Shown: positions 33,178-42,711, counted from the first letter of the stretch. The stretch is 64,000 nt of DNA from Devosia pacifica (GCF_014652635.1 NZ_BMZE01000002.1:663562-727561), one strand, 5' to 3'. Translations and numbers: made by a program. Notes: generated from the letters alone by a model not told the origin.

Positions 33178-35106
33178 TTATTCAGACGCCGCCGGCTCGA
33201 TCTGGGCGACGATGAACTTGAAGTTTGACCACCACCACCATGGGCCTTCATAGTAATTGTCGGCCGACGGATAGTTCGTCCAGTATGTCTCGTTTACCGG
33301 AACGAACTTTGAGGTTCCGAACATCTCGATCGCCGGCAAGCCTTCGACCATCTCCTTGAGGATTTCGGTGCCGATCGGCACGATCTCCTCGTCGTCCGCC
33401 GGGATCGCGCGCAATTCGTCGATCAGGGCGCTCAGGTCCTCGTTGACATAGCGGGCCTGGTTGGACGAGGCCGGGGTGCCGTTGTCGCGGACATAATCCT
33501 GGTGCCAGCCTTCCATGTCGACGAAAAGGTCGGGCGTGATCGCGCAGGATGACCCCCAGTAGGAACCGACTTCGTAGTCACCGGTATTCTCTGCCGTAAA
33601 GAAAGCCCCCGCCTGCATCTGTTGGACATTTGTGGGGACACCGAACTGGCTCCACTCATTTGCAACCGCGAAGGCAAGGCGCTGCGACTGCACCTCAAAG
33701 TCCGCGGGCGCGAGAATGGTGATGGTCCACGGCTCACCGTCAGGCTTTACCCACTGGCCACCGTCCTGGGTGAAGCCGGCTTCCTCGAGGAGCTTCGTCG
33801 CCTGCTCGGGGTCATGCTTCCACCAGCCGACTCCGAACAGTTCGCGCGCTTCTTCGGCGTCTTCTGGAATGTTCTCGATACCTTCGGAACGCAGCCGTTC
33901 CGCAAGGTCCACGGCGTAGTCGGGGTTGAAAGGCTGGTAGCCGTCCTCTAATTCGAACGCGGCGAGCCATTCGGCCATCGGCTGGTGGTAGGTATCCATT
34001 AGTACCGAGGTCGGCGGTATGGCCAGCGGCGAGGCACGCATCATGCCCGAATAGGTGGCGATGCTGGCGCGTTCGATATCCATGGCCAGCGCAAGGGCCC
34101 AGCGGGTTTTGGCATCGTCATAGGGCGCGACACTGGTGTTGAAGTGCATGCCCCGCTCGCAGGGGTCGTCAAGATTGGCGAACGGGAAGTCGGTGAACCA
34201 GCCGCGCACGTTCTCGTTCTGCCGGCGCAGGATATCGAGGCTTTCCGGCGAGATGTCGGTCAGGATGTCGATGTCGTCGGCGGCCATCGCCAGAACGCGC
34301 CGTTCCTCAGTTCCATAGCTGCGGAACAGAACATATTGTGGGTCCGGCTCGCCGATGAGCTGCCCCACATCAGTGTTTTCCCAGTCCTCGCGCTTCTCCC
34401 ACAGAAACCAGGTGCCGTTCGGATCGTTCTCGGCGAACTTGTAGGCGCTGATGGTGACCGGCGGGAAATTGGTGAAGGTCGCGGGATCTTCCTCGGACCA
34501 GATATGCTCCGGCACGACGATGAAGGCGTTGCCGTAGATCACCGAACCCAGAACGATCGACAGGCGCGGCGTCGGGCGGGTGGTCTCGATCTCGACGGTA
34601 TAGTCGTCCACCTTCCTGATTGACGCGATCTGGTCGGTATAGGCCGCGCTATAGGCCAGTTCCGGCGTGTCGCGCAGCATCTGGTCGGTATAGATCACGT
34701 CATCGGCGGTGAACGGCTCGCCGTCGCTCCAGGTCAGCCCCTCACGCAGCGGCACTCGGAACTGGGTGTAGTCGTCATTGAGCGCCTCGGGCATCTCGGC
34801 GGCGAGGCCCGGGATCTGCTCGCCGGCTGCGGTGTCGATATCGTAGAGCTGCGAGGTGGCCAACTGGTGCAGGCCGTGATTGGTGGTCACGCCCTGCTGG
34901 TACATGTTCATGTTGGTGGGATTGCCGACGCGCGCATTCAGCATGTCGACGATGAGCGTTTCGGCGCGCGGGGTGCCGACATCGGTCATCTCCTGGGCCA
35001 GTGCCGGCGTCAGCGCAACGCCCGACAGCATGGTCGTGCCCATCGCCAGCGTAAGGCCTGCGGCGAATGCCGGTCCCAGCCGGCGTGGTTTCAGAAATCT
35101 GGTCAC
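33178..35106 (-). CDS. ABC transporter substrate-binding protein, family 5 (large)
   Basis: A 642-residue periplasmic SBP_bac_5 protein, longer than typical DppA (about 530), as in family 5 proteins that bind oligosaccharides. The signal peptide is MTRFLKPRRLGPAFAAGLTL with cleavage near PALAQE. Typical blocks are VPLREGLTWSDGEPFTADDV and WALALAMDIERASIATYSG. The start is GTG 35106 with GAGGAGG upstream. It is the last gene of the operon, after its ATPases, an unusual position. With a GH172-type glycosidase in the operon, an oligosaccharide ligand is more likely than a peptide. Confidence 0.9.
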   Translation of the reverse strand: MTRFLKPRRLGPAFAAGLTLAMGTTMLSGVALTPALAQEMTDVGTPRAETLIVDMLNARVGNPTNMNMYQQGVTTNHGLHQLATSQLYDIDTAAGEQIPGLAAEMPEALNDDYTQFRVPLREGLTWSDGEPFTADDVIYTDQMLRDTPELAYSAAYTDQIASIRKVDDYTVEIETTRPTPRLSIVLGSVIYGNAFIVVPEHIWSEEDPATFTNFPPVTISAYKFAENDPNGTWFLWEKREDWENTDVGQLIGEPDPQYVLFRSYGTEERRVLAMAADDIDILTDISPESLDILRRQNENVRGWFTDFPFANLDDPCERGMHFNTSVAPYDDAKTRWALALAMDIERASIATYSGMMRASPLAIPPTSVLMDTYHQPMAEWLAAFELEDGYQPFNPDYAVDLAERLRSEGIENIPEDAEEARELFGVGWWKHDPEQATKLLEEAGFTQDGGQWVKPDGEPWTITILAPADFEVQSQRLAFAVANEWSQFGVPTNVQQMQAGAFFTAENTGDYEVGSYWGSSCAITPDLFVDMEGWHQDYVRDNGTPASSNQARYVNEDLSALIDELRAIPADDEEIVPIGTEILKEMVEGLPAIEMFGTSKFVPVNETYWTNYPSADNYYEGPWWWWSNFKFIVAQIEPAASE

Positions 35107-35130
35107 ATTCTCCTCCTCGGGGTGCCAAAA

Positions 35131-36018
35131 TCAGCTTGTGGTCTGGTGCCTTGCGGCACTCTCGGTCGTGGCGCGGTCCCCTGTCGGGTACCGGCGGTCG
35201 ATCTCCTCGAGTTCCGTCCAGCGAGCGCCGATGGTGGGAATGGCCCCCATCAGCTCACGTGTGTAGTCCTGGCTCGGATTATCGAGGATGTCGCTTGGAA
35301 GGCCCTGTTCGATGACTCGTCCGGTATTCATGATCGAGACGTGGTCGGACAGGTAATAGGCGGTCGACAGATCGTGGGTGATGTAGATGAAGGAGACGCC
35401 TTTCTCCTCGACGATCTGGCGAAACAGATTAACGATGTTCATGCGCATCGAGGCGTCCACCATAGAGACCGGCTCGTCGGCGACGATCAGTTTCGGATCC
35501 GGGATCAGCGCCCGCGCAACGCTTATGCGCTGCAATTCCCCGCCGGAGAACTGGCGGATATATTTGCCCGCTACCCGGTCGAGACCGAGCCCTACCGAAC
35601 GCAGCGCCTGATCGGCCGCCTCGTCCGCCTCGCGGTCGTTGCGCGCAACCTTGAGGTTGAGCGCAGTGCGCCTGAGATAGGTCGAAACCGGCAGATAGGC
35701 GCTGAACGCCTCGAACGGGTTCTGGAAGATCGGCTGTACCAGCCGGCGGAACGCGAAATTGTCGATCCTGTCCTTGCCGTTGACCGGCTTGCCGAGCAGT
35801 CGGATCTCGCCACTCGACGGCTCGACGAGCCTGAGGATCATGCGCGCTAGAGTGGTCTTGCCGGTGCCGGATTCCCCGACGACTGAGAACACCTGCGGGC
35901 GGTCGTCGATGGAAAAGGACACATTGTCGACGGCGGTCAGGGTGTTGCGGCTGAACATGCCGCCTCGGCGAAAAACCCGGCTGACCCCGTTGACCTCGAG
36001 AATATTGGTATCGTTCAT
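35131..36018 (-). CDS. Peptide/oligosaccharide ABC transporter ATPase (DppF-like)
   Basis: A 295-residue ATPase. It has Walker A GESGTGKTT, signature FSGGELQRI and Walker B LIVADEPVSMVDAS, where DEPVSMVD replaces the usual DEPTSALD, a variant seen in this subgroup. The C-terminal extension is short (NPSQDYTRELMGAIP), without the Fe-S cysteines of the other DppF-like protein in this window. It lies 7 nt after its partner ATPase and 24 nt before the binding-protein gene. Confidence 0.92.
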   Translation of the reverse strand: MNDTNILEVNGVSRVFRRGGMFSRNTLTAVDNVSFSIDDRPQVFSVVGESGTGKTTLARMILRLVEPSSGEIRLLGKPVNGKDRIDNFAFRRLVQPIFQNPFEAFSAYLPVSTYLRRTALNLKVARNDREADEAADQALRSVGLGLDRVAGKYIRQFSGGELQRISVARALIPDPKLIVADEPVSMVDASMRMNIVNLFRQIVEEKGVSFIYITHDLSTAYYLSDHVSIMNTGRVIEQGLPSDILDNPSQDYTRELMGAIPTIGARWTELEEIDRRYPTGDRATTESAARHQTTS

Positions 36019-36025
36019 CCGGACC

Positions 36026-36985
36026 TCAGCGGAAATGGCACGCCACCGGCCGGTCGGCCGAGCGCATCTTCAGTTCGGGTGACTGGGCGCGGCAGATATC
36101 CTGCGCCTCGGGGCAACGGGCAGCGAAGCGGCAGCCTTGGGGAGGTTTGACAAGGCTTGGAGGACGTCCCTCCAGGCCGCTTCGCTGACCCTTCTCGCCG
36201 ACCCTGGGAAGGGCGGCAATAAGGGCTTGGGTGTAGGGGTGCGACGGGGCCGCGAAGATCTTCTGGGTCGGACCAATCTCGACGATCTTGCCGGCATAGG
36301 CGATCGCCAGCCTGTCGGTGATCTGGTAGTGCACGCCCAGATCGTGCGACACCAGCACCAGCGTGTTCTTCAGCCGGCGCTGGATCTCGACCATCATCAA
36401 TAGGATGCGCTTCTGCACCACCACGTCGAGCGCTGTGGTCGGCTCGTCGGCAAGGATCAGGCGAGGGTTGACGAAGGCCGCGATGGCAACCAGCACGCGC
36501 TGGCGCATGCCGCCGGAAAGCTGGTGCGGATAGGCCTCGAGGACGCTCTCCTCGAGGCCCAGGCCCTTGAGGAAATTCGCGATGCGCTTGCGCAAATCCG
36601 CGCGGCTACCATGCTTCTCGCGTTTTGGCAGGCCGTCGATGATCTGCTTGTCCACCTTCATCAGCGGGTTGAGGACGCTCATCGAGCCTTGCGGAACGTA
36701 CGAGATCTGGTCCCACCACAACTCGCTGAGATTGGCACCGCGCTTTTCCACCGTTGTGCCGGTGCCGGCATCGGTGAAGCGGGCATTAATCTCGCCGCCG
36801 CGCTGGCGCAGGCCATGCGTGAAGTCACCATAAAGGGCCCGCAGCAGCGTTGACTTGCCGCACCCGGATTCCCCGGCAATGCCGACAATCTCGTTGTCGC
36901 CGATGGTTATGGTGACGTCGTCCACTGCGGCGATGAAGGCCTTATCCGGCCCGTAGCCGACGACGGCGTTCTCGAGTGCGATCAT
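36026..36985 (-). CDS. Peptide/oligosaccharide ABC transporter ATPase (DppD-like)
   Basis: A 319-residue ATPase. It has Walker [10 protein letters not shown], signature LSGGMRQRV, Walker [13 protein letters not shown], and the family extension [18 protein letters not shown] with [15 protein letters not shown] near the C-terminus. The start is ATG 36985, overlapping the permease stop by 4 nt; the frame open to 37087 upstream is only shadow. Together with the DppF-like ATPase it completes an autonomous importer. Confidence 0.93.
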   Translation of the reverse strand: MIALENAVVGYGPDKAFIAAVDDVTITIGDNEIVGIAGESGCGKSTLLRALYGDFTHGLRQRGGEINARFTDAGTGTTVEKRGANLSELWWDQISYVPQGSMSVLNPLMKVDKQIIDGLPKREKHGSRADLRKRIANFLKGLGLEESVLEAYPHQLSGGMRQRVLVAIAAFVNPRLILADEPTTALDVVVQKRILLMMVEIQRRLKNTLVLVSHDLGVHYQITDRLAIAYAGKIVEIGPTQKIFAAPSHPYTQALIAALPRVGEKGQRSGLEGRPPSLVKPPQGCRFAARCPEAQDICRAQSPELKMRSADRPVACHFR

Positions 36986-37839
36986 AGTCCGAGCCTCCGT
37001 GCGGCCGATTGCATGGTGAGCCCCGACGAGACCAGGAACAGGCCGATGAACAGCAGCAGCACCGCGACCACCGGCGAGCCGATCCACACATAGCGCTCCG
37101 CCAGCAGCGCCTGGTATTCGATCGCCCAGTAGATCATCGTGCCGAGAGTCGCCTGGGTGGCGCTCGACAGCCCGATCACCGCCAGTGCTGATTCAGTCGT
37201 CACGCCCACCAGAACGGTGTTGATGAAGTTAGCTGCCGACCAGCCGGCGATGTAGGGAAAGATGTGGCGCACGAGGATGCGCACACCGGACTCGCCGCTG
37301 AACCAGGCGACATTGATGAACTCGCGCTCGCGCATAGACAATGCCACGGCGCGCACCTGGCGTGCCGGGTAGGGCCAGTTGAAGATCACCAGCGCCACGC
37401 CGATCACCGGGAGCGAAAGCTGTCCGCCGAACAGCGCCGCCAACAGGATCAGGATGGGCAGCGATGGCACGCACAACAGCGCATCCATGCAGAATGATAG
37501 GAAGCGGTCGAGAATACCGCCGGCATATCCGGCAGCAAGGCCGAGGAACACCCCGATCAGTGTCGAGAAGAACGCCACAGCGAGCCCCAGGATCAGCGAA
37601 TTGCGCAGCGCCCAGGTGAGCAGCCAGAAGATGTCCTGGCCGAGGCTGGTTGTGCCAAGCGGATAGACGAGGCTCGACTCCTGGTTGCGTGGCGCGGTGT
37701 ACCAGGTCAGCGGGTTGTCCGGCGCGAACCAGGGCAGGATGAAGCCGAGAATGACGCACAGCACCAGCAGCAGGATGCCGAGATAGAGCCGGAACGGTGC
37801 GTTGTGAAACATGGAGGTTATGCGTTGCATCGCCATCAC
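36982..37839 (-). CDS. Peptide/oligosaccharide ABC transporter permease (DppC-like)
   Basis: A 285-residue permease with an N-terminal membrane helix (LYLGILLLVLCVILGFILPW) at about 18-37 and the DppC-type block PLGTTSLGQDIFWLLTWALR. The EAA-like loop is ALSMREREFINVAWFSGESG. It overlaps the DppB-like stop by 4 nt and the ATPase start by 4 nt, indicating strict translational coupling. Confidence 0.92.
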   Translation of the reverse strand: MMAMQRITSMFHNAPFRLYLGILLLVLCVILGFILPWFAPDNPLTWYTAPRNQESSLVYPLGTTSLGQDIFWLLTWALRNSLILGLAVAFFSTLIGVFLGLAAGYAGGILDRFLSFCMDALLCVPSLPILILLAALFGGQLSLPVIGVALVIFNWPYPARQVRAVALSMREREFINVAWFSGESGVRILVRHIFPYIAGWSAANFINTVLVGVTTESALAVIGLSSATQATLGTMIYWAIEYQALLAERYVWIGSPVVAVLLLFIGLFLVSSGLTMQSAARRLGL

Positions 37840-38834
37840 CTGTGCCGGATTCTGGGGTCGATCAGCGGATAGATCAGGTCGATCACCATGGTGGCGGTCG
37901 CCACGGCGATGACCGACAGGCTGATCGTGCCCATCAGTAGGTTGAAGTCGCCCTGCAGCACGGCGGTGTAGATCAACAGGCCAAGCCCGGGATAATCGAA
38001 CAGGATTTCGGTGATCAGCGAGCCGTTGAACATCAGCCCGATCTGCAGCGCCAGGAACGTGATCTGCGGCAGGATGGCGTTGGGCAGCACGTAGCGCGTC
38101 AGGATCCGCGTCTGGCTCAGGCCCTTGAGCCGGGCATAGCGGATGAACTCCTCATCCTTGAGCTGACTGGTCTGTGCCTTGACGCTGATCACCCACCAGC
38201 CGAACACCACAATGACGATGGAAGCCGCCGGCAGTATGGAGTTCCAAACGATCGAGGAGATCAGATCCCAGCTCCATGGGGCGCCACGAATGGTCGTCGT
38301 CAGCGGGAAGATCTGCCAGACGTAGGAAAACAGGATCGAGAGGACGAGCGCCAGGATGTAGTAGGGGATGGGGTAAAGGAAGATTGCCACCCCCTCCATC
38401 GCCTTGGCGGCGTTGCTCTCGGGGCGCCAGCCCGCCAGGAGGCCGACAAAATTGCCGAGCACCCAGGCGATCAGCGTCGAGGTCAGCAGCAGCCCGAAAG
38501 TCCAGGGCAGAGCGTTGAGGATCAGCTCCATCACCGGTGTCGGATACATCGACAGCGACGGGCCGAAATCGCCTGTCAGCAGAATCCGCTTGATGAAGGC
38601 CCAGTACTGCTCGAGCAGCGTGCCGTTGAGCCCGAACGTGTCCGCCAGCGATTCACGCAGGCGGTCCACCTGGCTGGCATCCATGTAGGCGCCCTGGGCG
38701 GCGACCTTTGCCAGCATGGCCTCGACCGGATCGGTCGGCCCCAGCCGGGGCACGAAGAACAGGATGGTCAGCCCGAACACGATGACGAGCAAATAGACCA
38801 CCAGGCGGCCCGCGATGTAGCGCAACAAACGCAT
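37836..38834 (-). CDS. Peptide/oligosaccharide ABC transporter permease (DppB-like)
   Basis: A 332-residue permease. The first membrane helix is LVVYLLVIVFGLTILFFVP at about 12-30, then the DppB-type block ILLTGDFGPSLSMYPTPV and the EAA-like loop FIRYARLKGLSQTRILTRYVLP. GAGGCAAG lies just before the ATG at 38834. It follows the GH172-like gene by 33 nt. Confidence 0.92.
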   Translation of the reverse strand: MRLLRYIAGRLVVYLLVIVFGLTILFFVPRLGPTDPVEAMLAKVAAQGAYMDASQVDRLRESLADTFGLNGTLLEQYWAFIKRILLTGDFGPSLSMYPTPVMELILNALPWTFGLLLTSTLIAWVLGNFVGLLAGWRPESNAAKAMEGVAIFLYPIPYYILALVLSILFSYVWQIFPLTTTIRGAPWSWDLISSIVWNSILPAASIVIVVFGWWVISVKAQTSQLKDEEFIRYARLKGLSQTRILTRYVLPNAILPQITFLALQIGLMFNGSLITEILFDYPGLGLLIYTAVLQGDFNLLMGTISLSVIAVATATMVIDLIYPLIDPRIRHR

Positions 38835-38867
38835 GTCTTGCCTCGGTAAGCTTGCGTGTCTCTGGGT

Positions 38868-39983
38868 TCAGATGACTTCGAGATAGTCGCGGTCGGGCAA
38901 TTCGGGGAACGGTGCGGTCGGCAGCGTCTGGTACCAGAAGGCGACCGAGGCGATATCGTCCTGCAATGGCAGGTAGCGCCGGTCTTTCTTTTCGGTGCGC
39001 CAGCCCAGCGCCTGGATTGTCACGCGCAAATCCTGGTCGAACCGGATCGGGTCGGGGATGTGCCAACGATACATGCCGAAGCGCATCTGGCTCTGATAGA
39101 CCCCATCGGGGCGAAGCACCTGCGGCAGGCCGGCGTAGGGCGTGGAAAATTCGCGATAGGCGCTTTCCATGGTCTCATCGACCACACCGCCATCGAAATT
39201 GTAGGCGCCGCAGAAATAGTCTTCGGTCCCTGTGCCGCAAATGGTCGGGAAATCGGTATCCCCGTCCATGAAGAACTTGATCTCGCCTTCGCCCCACCAG
39301 CCGGAATTGTTGACGCCCCAGGCCATGTAGGTGCCGACATACTGGCCTTTGCCGCTCACGCCATCGAGGATCGTGTAGTCCTGTTTGTAGGGCAGGGGGT
39401 TGGTGCGGCGGAACTGGGCGTGGAAATAGGCCGCGTCTTCGGGCACATCGTTCAGCGCGTAGTTGACCTGGTAGTAGATGATGCCGGTCTGATCAGGATC
39501 GCGGTTTTCAATCTCGATGCGGGCGCGCTTGCGGAACGGCATCTGCCAATAGCAATTGAATGCTCGCCCGGGATTGACGCAGACCGCCAGGGACGTCACC
39601 TGCGAGAACCGGTTCCAGCCCGAGCAGAAGAAGTCGCCGATCGGCGCCTCGACCGATGGATTGTCCTGATCGTCCCAATAGATGCGCAGGATCAGGTCAC
39701 GCCACTTGAGGACGGCGCTGGTCAGCCATATCTGCTGGATCGCTCCGGGACCGGTGATGTCCGCCAGCACCCGCGTTTCGCCGGGCTGGATCTCGATCGA
39801 CGGAGATATTTTCCACCCCTGTCCAAGGCCACGAGCGCAGCGAGCGCCCGTACCCTCGGTCGCCATACCGCCCTTGCCTTTTTCGCCGGTGAAATTTTCG
39901 GGCGATATCGACCGGGTCTTCGCGTCCGACAGGCGGTAGAGATTATTGATGTTGACGTCGAGGCCGGAAAACGGTGTGGACAT
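38868..39983 (-). CDS. GH172/DUF2961-family glycoside hydrolase
   Basis: A 371-residue protein of the DUF2961 family, now glycoside hydrolase family 172, whose studied members cleave alpha-D-fructofuranosyl or arabinofuranosyl-type linkages. Family blocks seen are LYRLSDAKTRSISPENFTGEKGKGG near the N-terminus, ITGPGAIQQIWLT, WNRFSQVTSLAVCVNPGRAFNCYWQMPFRKRARI, and the conserved GEGEIKFFMDGDTDFPTICGTGTEDYF with likely catalytic glutamates. There is no signal peptide, so it acts after import. ATG 39983 has GGAAAGA 6 nt upstream. It is the first gene of the importer operon and divergent from a LacI regulator. Confidence 0.9.
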   Translation of the reverse strand: MSTPFSGLDVNINNLYRLSDAKTRSISPENFTGEKGKGGMATEGTGARCARGLGQGWKISPSIEIQPGETRVLADITGPGAIQQIWLTSAVLKWRDLILRIYWDDQDNPSVEAPIGDFFCSGWNRFSQVTSLAVCVNPGRAFNCYWQMPFRKRARIEIENRDPDQTGIIYYQVNYALNDVPEDAAYFHAQFRRTNPLPYKQDYTILDGVSGKGQYVGTYMAWGVNNSGWWGEGEIKFFMDGDTDFPTICGTGTEDYFCGAYNFDGGVVDETMESAYREFSTPYAGLPQVLRPDGVYQSQMRFGMYRWHIPDPIRFDQDLRVTIQALGWRTEKKDRRYLPLQDDIASVAFWYQTLPTAPFPELPDRDYLEVI

Positions 39984-40320
39984 GAAGTCTTTCCAGAGCT
40001 GGGAAAAGCATGAGTGAGCTGTCACGCGCCGGCACAGCGGCTCATGGACAGTCGTACGATGGTTAGGCTCTGCCCAAGATGCTCGGGCGAAATGGCGGGC
40101 GGCGCTGAAGATCGCAGTGCCGGCTGACGCTATTGGTCGACGGACGTTTTCAAGAATTTTCCTCCGATATGCGAATCGCTGCCGGCTTTAGCGCTGGTCT
40201 TGCATCGCTTGATGCGGATCTCGTTGATCCGATGATCTGACGATAGCACCAAAAAATCGTTTTGCAAATCCATTCACAAATCAATTTGCCAGATGTGAGT
40301 GCCGATGGTAGCCAGTTGTC
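39984..40320. promoter_or_regulatory. Divergent control region, GH172 operon and LacI gene
   Basis: The 337 bp between divergent genes hold both promoters. A candidate LacI-type site is the interrupted inverted repeat GCAAAT-N14-ATTTGC at 40264-40289, in an AT-rich stretch 30-55 bp before the LacI ATG; part of it also repeats the motif ATTTG in direct orientation. No other gene is supported here. Confidence 0.35.
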
Positions 40321-41325
40321 ATGACGACGATTTCCAAAGTGGCTGAACGTGCCGGCGTTTCCCGGACCACCGTCTCGCATGTTCTCAACCATGCGGACCG
40401 CGTTTCACCGCACCTGCGCGAGCGGGTCCTGAAGGCGGTGGAGGAACTGGGCTATTCACCAAACCCGCAGGCGCAAAGCCTACGGACGGGGCGCACCAAC
40501 ATGGTCGCGATGCTGATCCCGGATATTCGCAACCCGTTTTATCCGGAACTGGTGAAAACCGTTCAGTCTGATCTCGAGGCCGCCAATCTCGACACGCTGA
40601 TCTTCAATACAGATGTGCCCGGCGGCCACTCGCAGGATCTCGGGCGAGAATACCTGCAGCAGATCCGTCAAAAGCGGATTGATGGCCTGATCGTGGGCGA
40701 TTTTGCGTTGCACGGCATGCACGATGCTCTGCAAGAGATCGATATTCCCACCGTCTTTATCGGTAAATTGCCCAACCAGGCGGTGGATAGCGTACGCGTT
40801 GATGATGAGGCCGCGTGCTATGCAATGGGGGAGTATCTCGCCAAACAAGGGCATACCCGCGTGGCCCAGATCACCGGGCCTTCATTCTTCAGCGAGGCAA
40901 TGGATCGTGCGCGCGGGCTTCGCCAGGGGCTGGTGGACCATGGCGTCAGTTCCGAAGACATTTTGGACTGGGAAGGTACATTTCTCGCCCCGTCAGGCTT
41001 GGATGGAGTCGATTGGCTAATGGAGCAGCAGGCGGCAAAGAAGGTTACGGCCCTGTTCTTCGGCAACCACCTCATGGCGCAAGGCGGTATGGCGCGGCTG
41101 TTCGACCACGGGGTTCGAGTTCCACAGGACTTGGCGGTATGCGTTTATGGTGATCAGCCGCAGATGAACTATATCCGCCCGCGTTTGACACGGGCTGGCG
41201 TTCAGCCAGCCGTGCAAGCCCATATCGCGAGCGAAATGCTGCTCGATCGTTTGAACCGCAAATTCCAGGGGCCACCACGAACGACGGTTCTGTCGGGTAC
41301 GTTAAAGCAATTCGACAGCGCCTGA
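40321..41325 (+). CDS. LacI-family transcriptional regulator
   Basis: A 334-residue LacI/GalR protein. The N-terminal DNA-binding region is TISKVAERAGVSRTTVSHVLNHADRVSPHLRERVLKAVEELGY, with hinge NPQAQSLRTGRTNMVAMLIPDI leading into the effector domain (KRIDGLIVGDFALHG, TALFFGNHLMAQGGMARLFDHGVRVPQDLAVCVYGDQ). It is divergent from the GH172-importer operon and is its obvious local repressor, responding to a sugar. It converges with the TetR gene, 24 nt apart. Confidence 0.92.
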   Translation: MTTISKVAERAGVSRTTVSHVLNHADRVSPHLRERVLKAVEELGYSPNPQAQSLRTGRTNMVAMLIPDIRNPFYPELVKTVQSDLEAANLDTLIFNTDVPGGHSQDLGREYLQQIRQKRIDGLIVGDFALHGMHDALQEIDIPTVFIGKLPNQAVDSVRVDDEAACYAMGEYLAKQGHTRVAQITGPSFFSEAMDRARGLRQGLVDHGVSSEDILDWEGTFLAPSGLDGVDWLMEQQAAKKVTALFFGNHLMAQGGMARLFDHGVRVPQDLAVCVYGDQPQMNYIRPRLTRAGVQPAVQAHIASEMLLDRLNRKFQGPPRTTVLSGTLKQFDSA

Positions 41326-41349
41326 GATCAGTTCGTACTTCAGAATCGC

Positions 41350-41964
41350 TTATGCGCGGACCGCCCGTAGCACGACTTCGGCAAAAGCATCGCCAATATC
41401 GGCGGCGTTCTGCGGGCCACGTGGATCAAGCCAAAGAAAGCTATAGAAGTACATTCCCAGTAAGCCCTTCAGAACGGTGCTCGGGATTGGCCGAAACGTC
41501 CCTTTGGCCATGCCATCACTTAACGACCTCGACCAGATTGCCTGGTAGTCACTGTGAAGGCTCATGACGGCACGTCGGCGCTCATCGGTCAGTGCATGCA
41601 GTTCGCGGAAGCAGACTGTCATCTCGGATAGATGTTCAGAAATCGCCATCATCAAGGCGCGGCTAAGCTTCTGGGTGCGCAGCGTTGGATCACTTTCGCT
41701 TTCGAGGATCGACTGGCCTTCGGCGATCAGGTCGGACATATAGGCGGTGGTGATATCGTAGAGCAGGTCTTCCTTGCTTGAGATGTGGTAATACAGAGCC
41801 CCTCGTCCGAGCCCTGTCGCTTCGCCAATCTCATTTACACCCACTCCCGAGAACCCGCGGGCCGCAAACAGTCCGGCGGCGACCTGCAATATTTTCAGGC
41901 GTGTCGGCGACACCTGCCGATGTGAGGTCGCTGGCTGCGACTGGGTGAGGCTTTCTGTCGTCAT
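41350..41964 (-). CDS. TetR-family transcriptional regulator
   Basis: A 204-residue TetR regulator. The helix-turn-helix is AAGLFAARGFSGVGVNEIGEATGLGRGALYYHISSKEDLLYDI, with the canonical LYYHISSKE turn, and the C-terminal ligand domain is helical. The ATG at 41964 is preferred; the frame extends to 42066 but that part covers operator DNA. Upstream lie two operator-like palindromes with ACCGAtCGGT cores, a third before the MaoC gene and a fourth at 54.6 kb. It probably autoregulates and represses MaoC and the acyl-CoA genes; the ligand may be an acyl-CoA. Confidence 0.9.
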   Translation of the reverse strand: MTTESLTQSQPATSHRQVSPTRLKILQVAAGLFAARGFSGVGVNEIGEATGLGRGALYYHISSKEDLLYDITTAYMSDLIAEGQSILESESDPTLRTQKLSRALMMAISEHLSEMTVCFRELHALTDERRRAVMSLHSDYQAIWSRSLSDGMAKGTFRPIPSTVLKGLLGMYFYSFLWLDPRGPQNAADIGDAFAEVVLRAVRA

Positions 41965-41994
41965 ACGTCCATACCTAGATCTCTCGCTGCAAAC

Positions 41995-42016
41995 TTGTAC
42001 CGATCGGTCTGTACAA
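41995..42016. promoter_or_regulatory. TetR operator candidate 1
   Basis: TTGTAC-N10-GTACAA encloses the perfect palindrome ACCGATCGGT at 41999-42008, 31 bp upstream of the TetR ATG. It is well placed for autorepression. Confidence 0.6.
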
Positions 42017-42053
42017 AAATCGCTTGACCATACAACTGGCGCGTTCGTATTGT

Positions 42054-42063
42054 ACCGAACGGT
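42054..42063. promoter_or_regulatory. TetR operator candidate 2
   Basis: TTGTACCGAACGGTCA (42050-42065) repeats the operator core ACCGAACGGT. It overlaps a possible plus-strand -10 element TATTGT (42048-42053), whose -35 candidate TTGACC lies at 42024-42029 with 18 bp spacing, so repressor binding would block this promoter. Confidence 0.5.
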
Positions 42064-42198
42064 CACCTCAAGACAAGAACTCTAATCGTCAAGGTGGCAT
42101 GAGGGTGGAGGAGTTGGTTTGCTTGCAGTGTCAACTGTTTGTGGAATTGTGCCTGCCTGGGGCAGGGGTGAAGCCCGTCGCCTAACACGGGACGGATA

Positions 42199-42214
42199 TA
42201 CCGAGCAATCGGTA
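42199..42214. promoter_or_regulatory. TetR operator candidate 3, before MaoC
   Basis: TACCGA-GCAA-TCGGTA, directly followed by CAAACCGACCGTT, lies 24 bp before the MaoC ATG. It shares CGGTACAA with candidates 1, 2 (reverse complement TTGTACCG) and the site at 54.6 kb. Confidence 0.5.
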
Positions 42215-42237
42215 CAAACCGACCGTTGGGCTGTATC

Positions 42238-42711
42238 ATGACGCTTGCACCGAAGGCCGGCGGCTGGGCGGGCACTATCAATGGAAAGCCATCCGTTGGC
42301 GCTACGGCTGAACGCAGGAGACGCGTCACGATGGCTGACGTGGAAGCGTTCACCGCGATGACCGGAGATCGTAATCCGCTGCACTACGATGAGGCGGCGG
42401 CCCAACGGACCGTGTTCGGCGGTCTGATCGTGCAGGGGGGTGTTACCTCCGGGATCCTCAATGCGATTGTCGCTGAGGATTTGCCCGGGCCGGGCAGTGT
42501 CTTTCTCGGTGTTGAGTGGAAATTTGCCAAGGCAGTGGCGGTCGACGAGGAAATCGTTGGACGTGTCGAGGTTACAAAGGTGCGTGAAGATAAGCCGATC
42601 GTCACGCTCCAGACAACGGTGCGCAACGCGGCTGGCGACATCTGCCTAAGCGGTAGCGCCGTCACTTATACCGTGCCGCTGCAGGCGAACAGCGAAGAGG
42701 CATTGGACTAG
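42238..42711 (+). CDS. MaoC-family (R)-enoyl-CoA hydratase-like protein
   Basis: A 157-residue hot-dog-fold protein. The hydratase-2 motif is seen in FTAMTGDRNPLHYDEAAAQRTVFGGLIVQGG, with the D..N..H catalytic set (D at TGDRN, H at PLHYD). It would hydrate trans-2-enoyl-CoA to (R)-3-hydroxyacyl-CoA. ATG 42238 is chosen over an in-frame TTG at 42226. It precedes a sugar importer by 95 nt and is flanked by TetR operators; it functionally matches the acyl-CoA cluster at 49.8-55.9 kb. Confidence 0.87.
   Translation: MTLAPKAGGWAGTINGKPSVGATAERRRRVTMADVEAFTAMTGDRNPLHYDEAAAQRTVFGGLIVQGGVTSGILNAIVAEDLPGPGSVFLGVEWKFAKAVAVDEEIVGRVEVTKVREDKPIVTLQTTVRNAAGDICLSGSAVTYTVPLQANSEEALD

Noticed and set aside
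38856..40013. A 385-codon open frame on the plus strand opposite the GH172-like gene
   Set aside because: It mirrors the real gene almost exactly in extent; the minus-strand frame has the conserved DUF2961 blocks and a ribosome-binding site, the plus-strand frame has neither.
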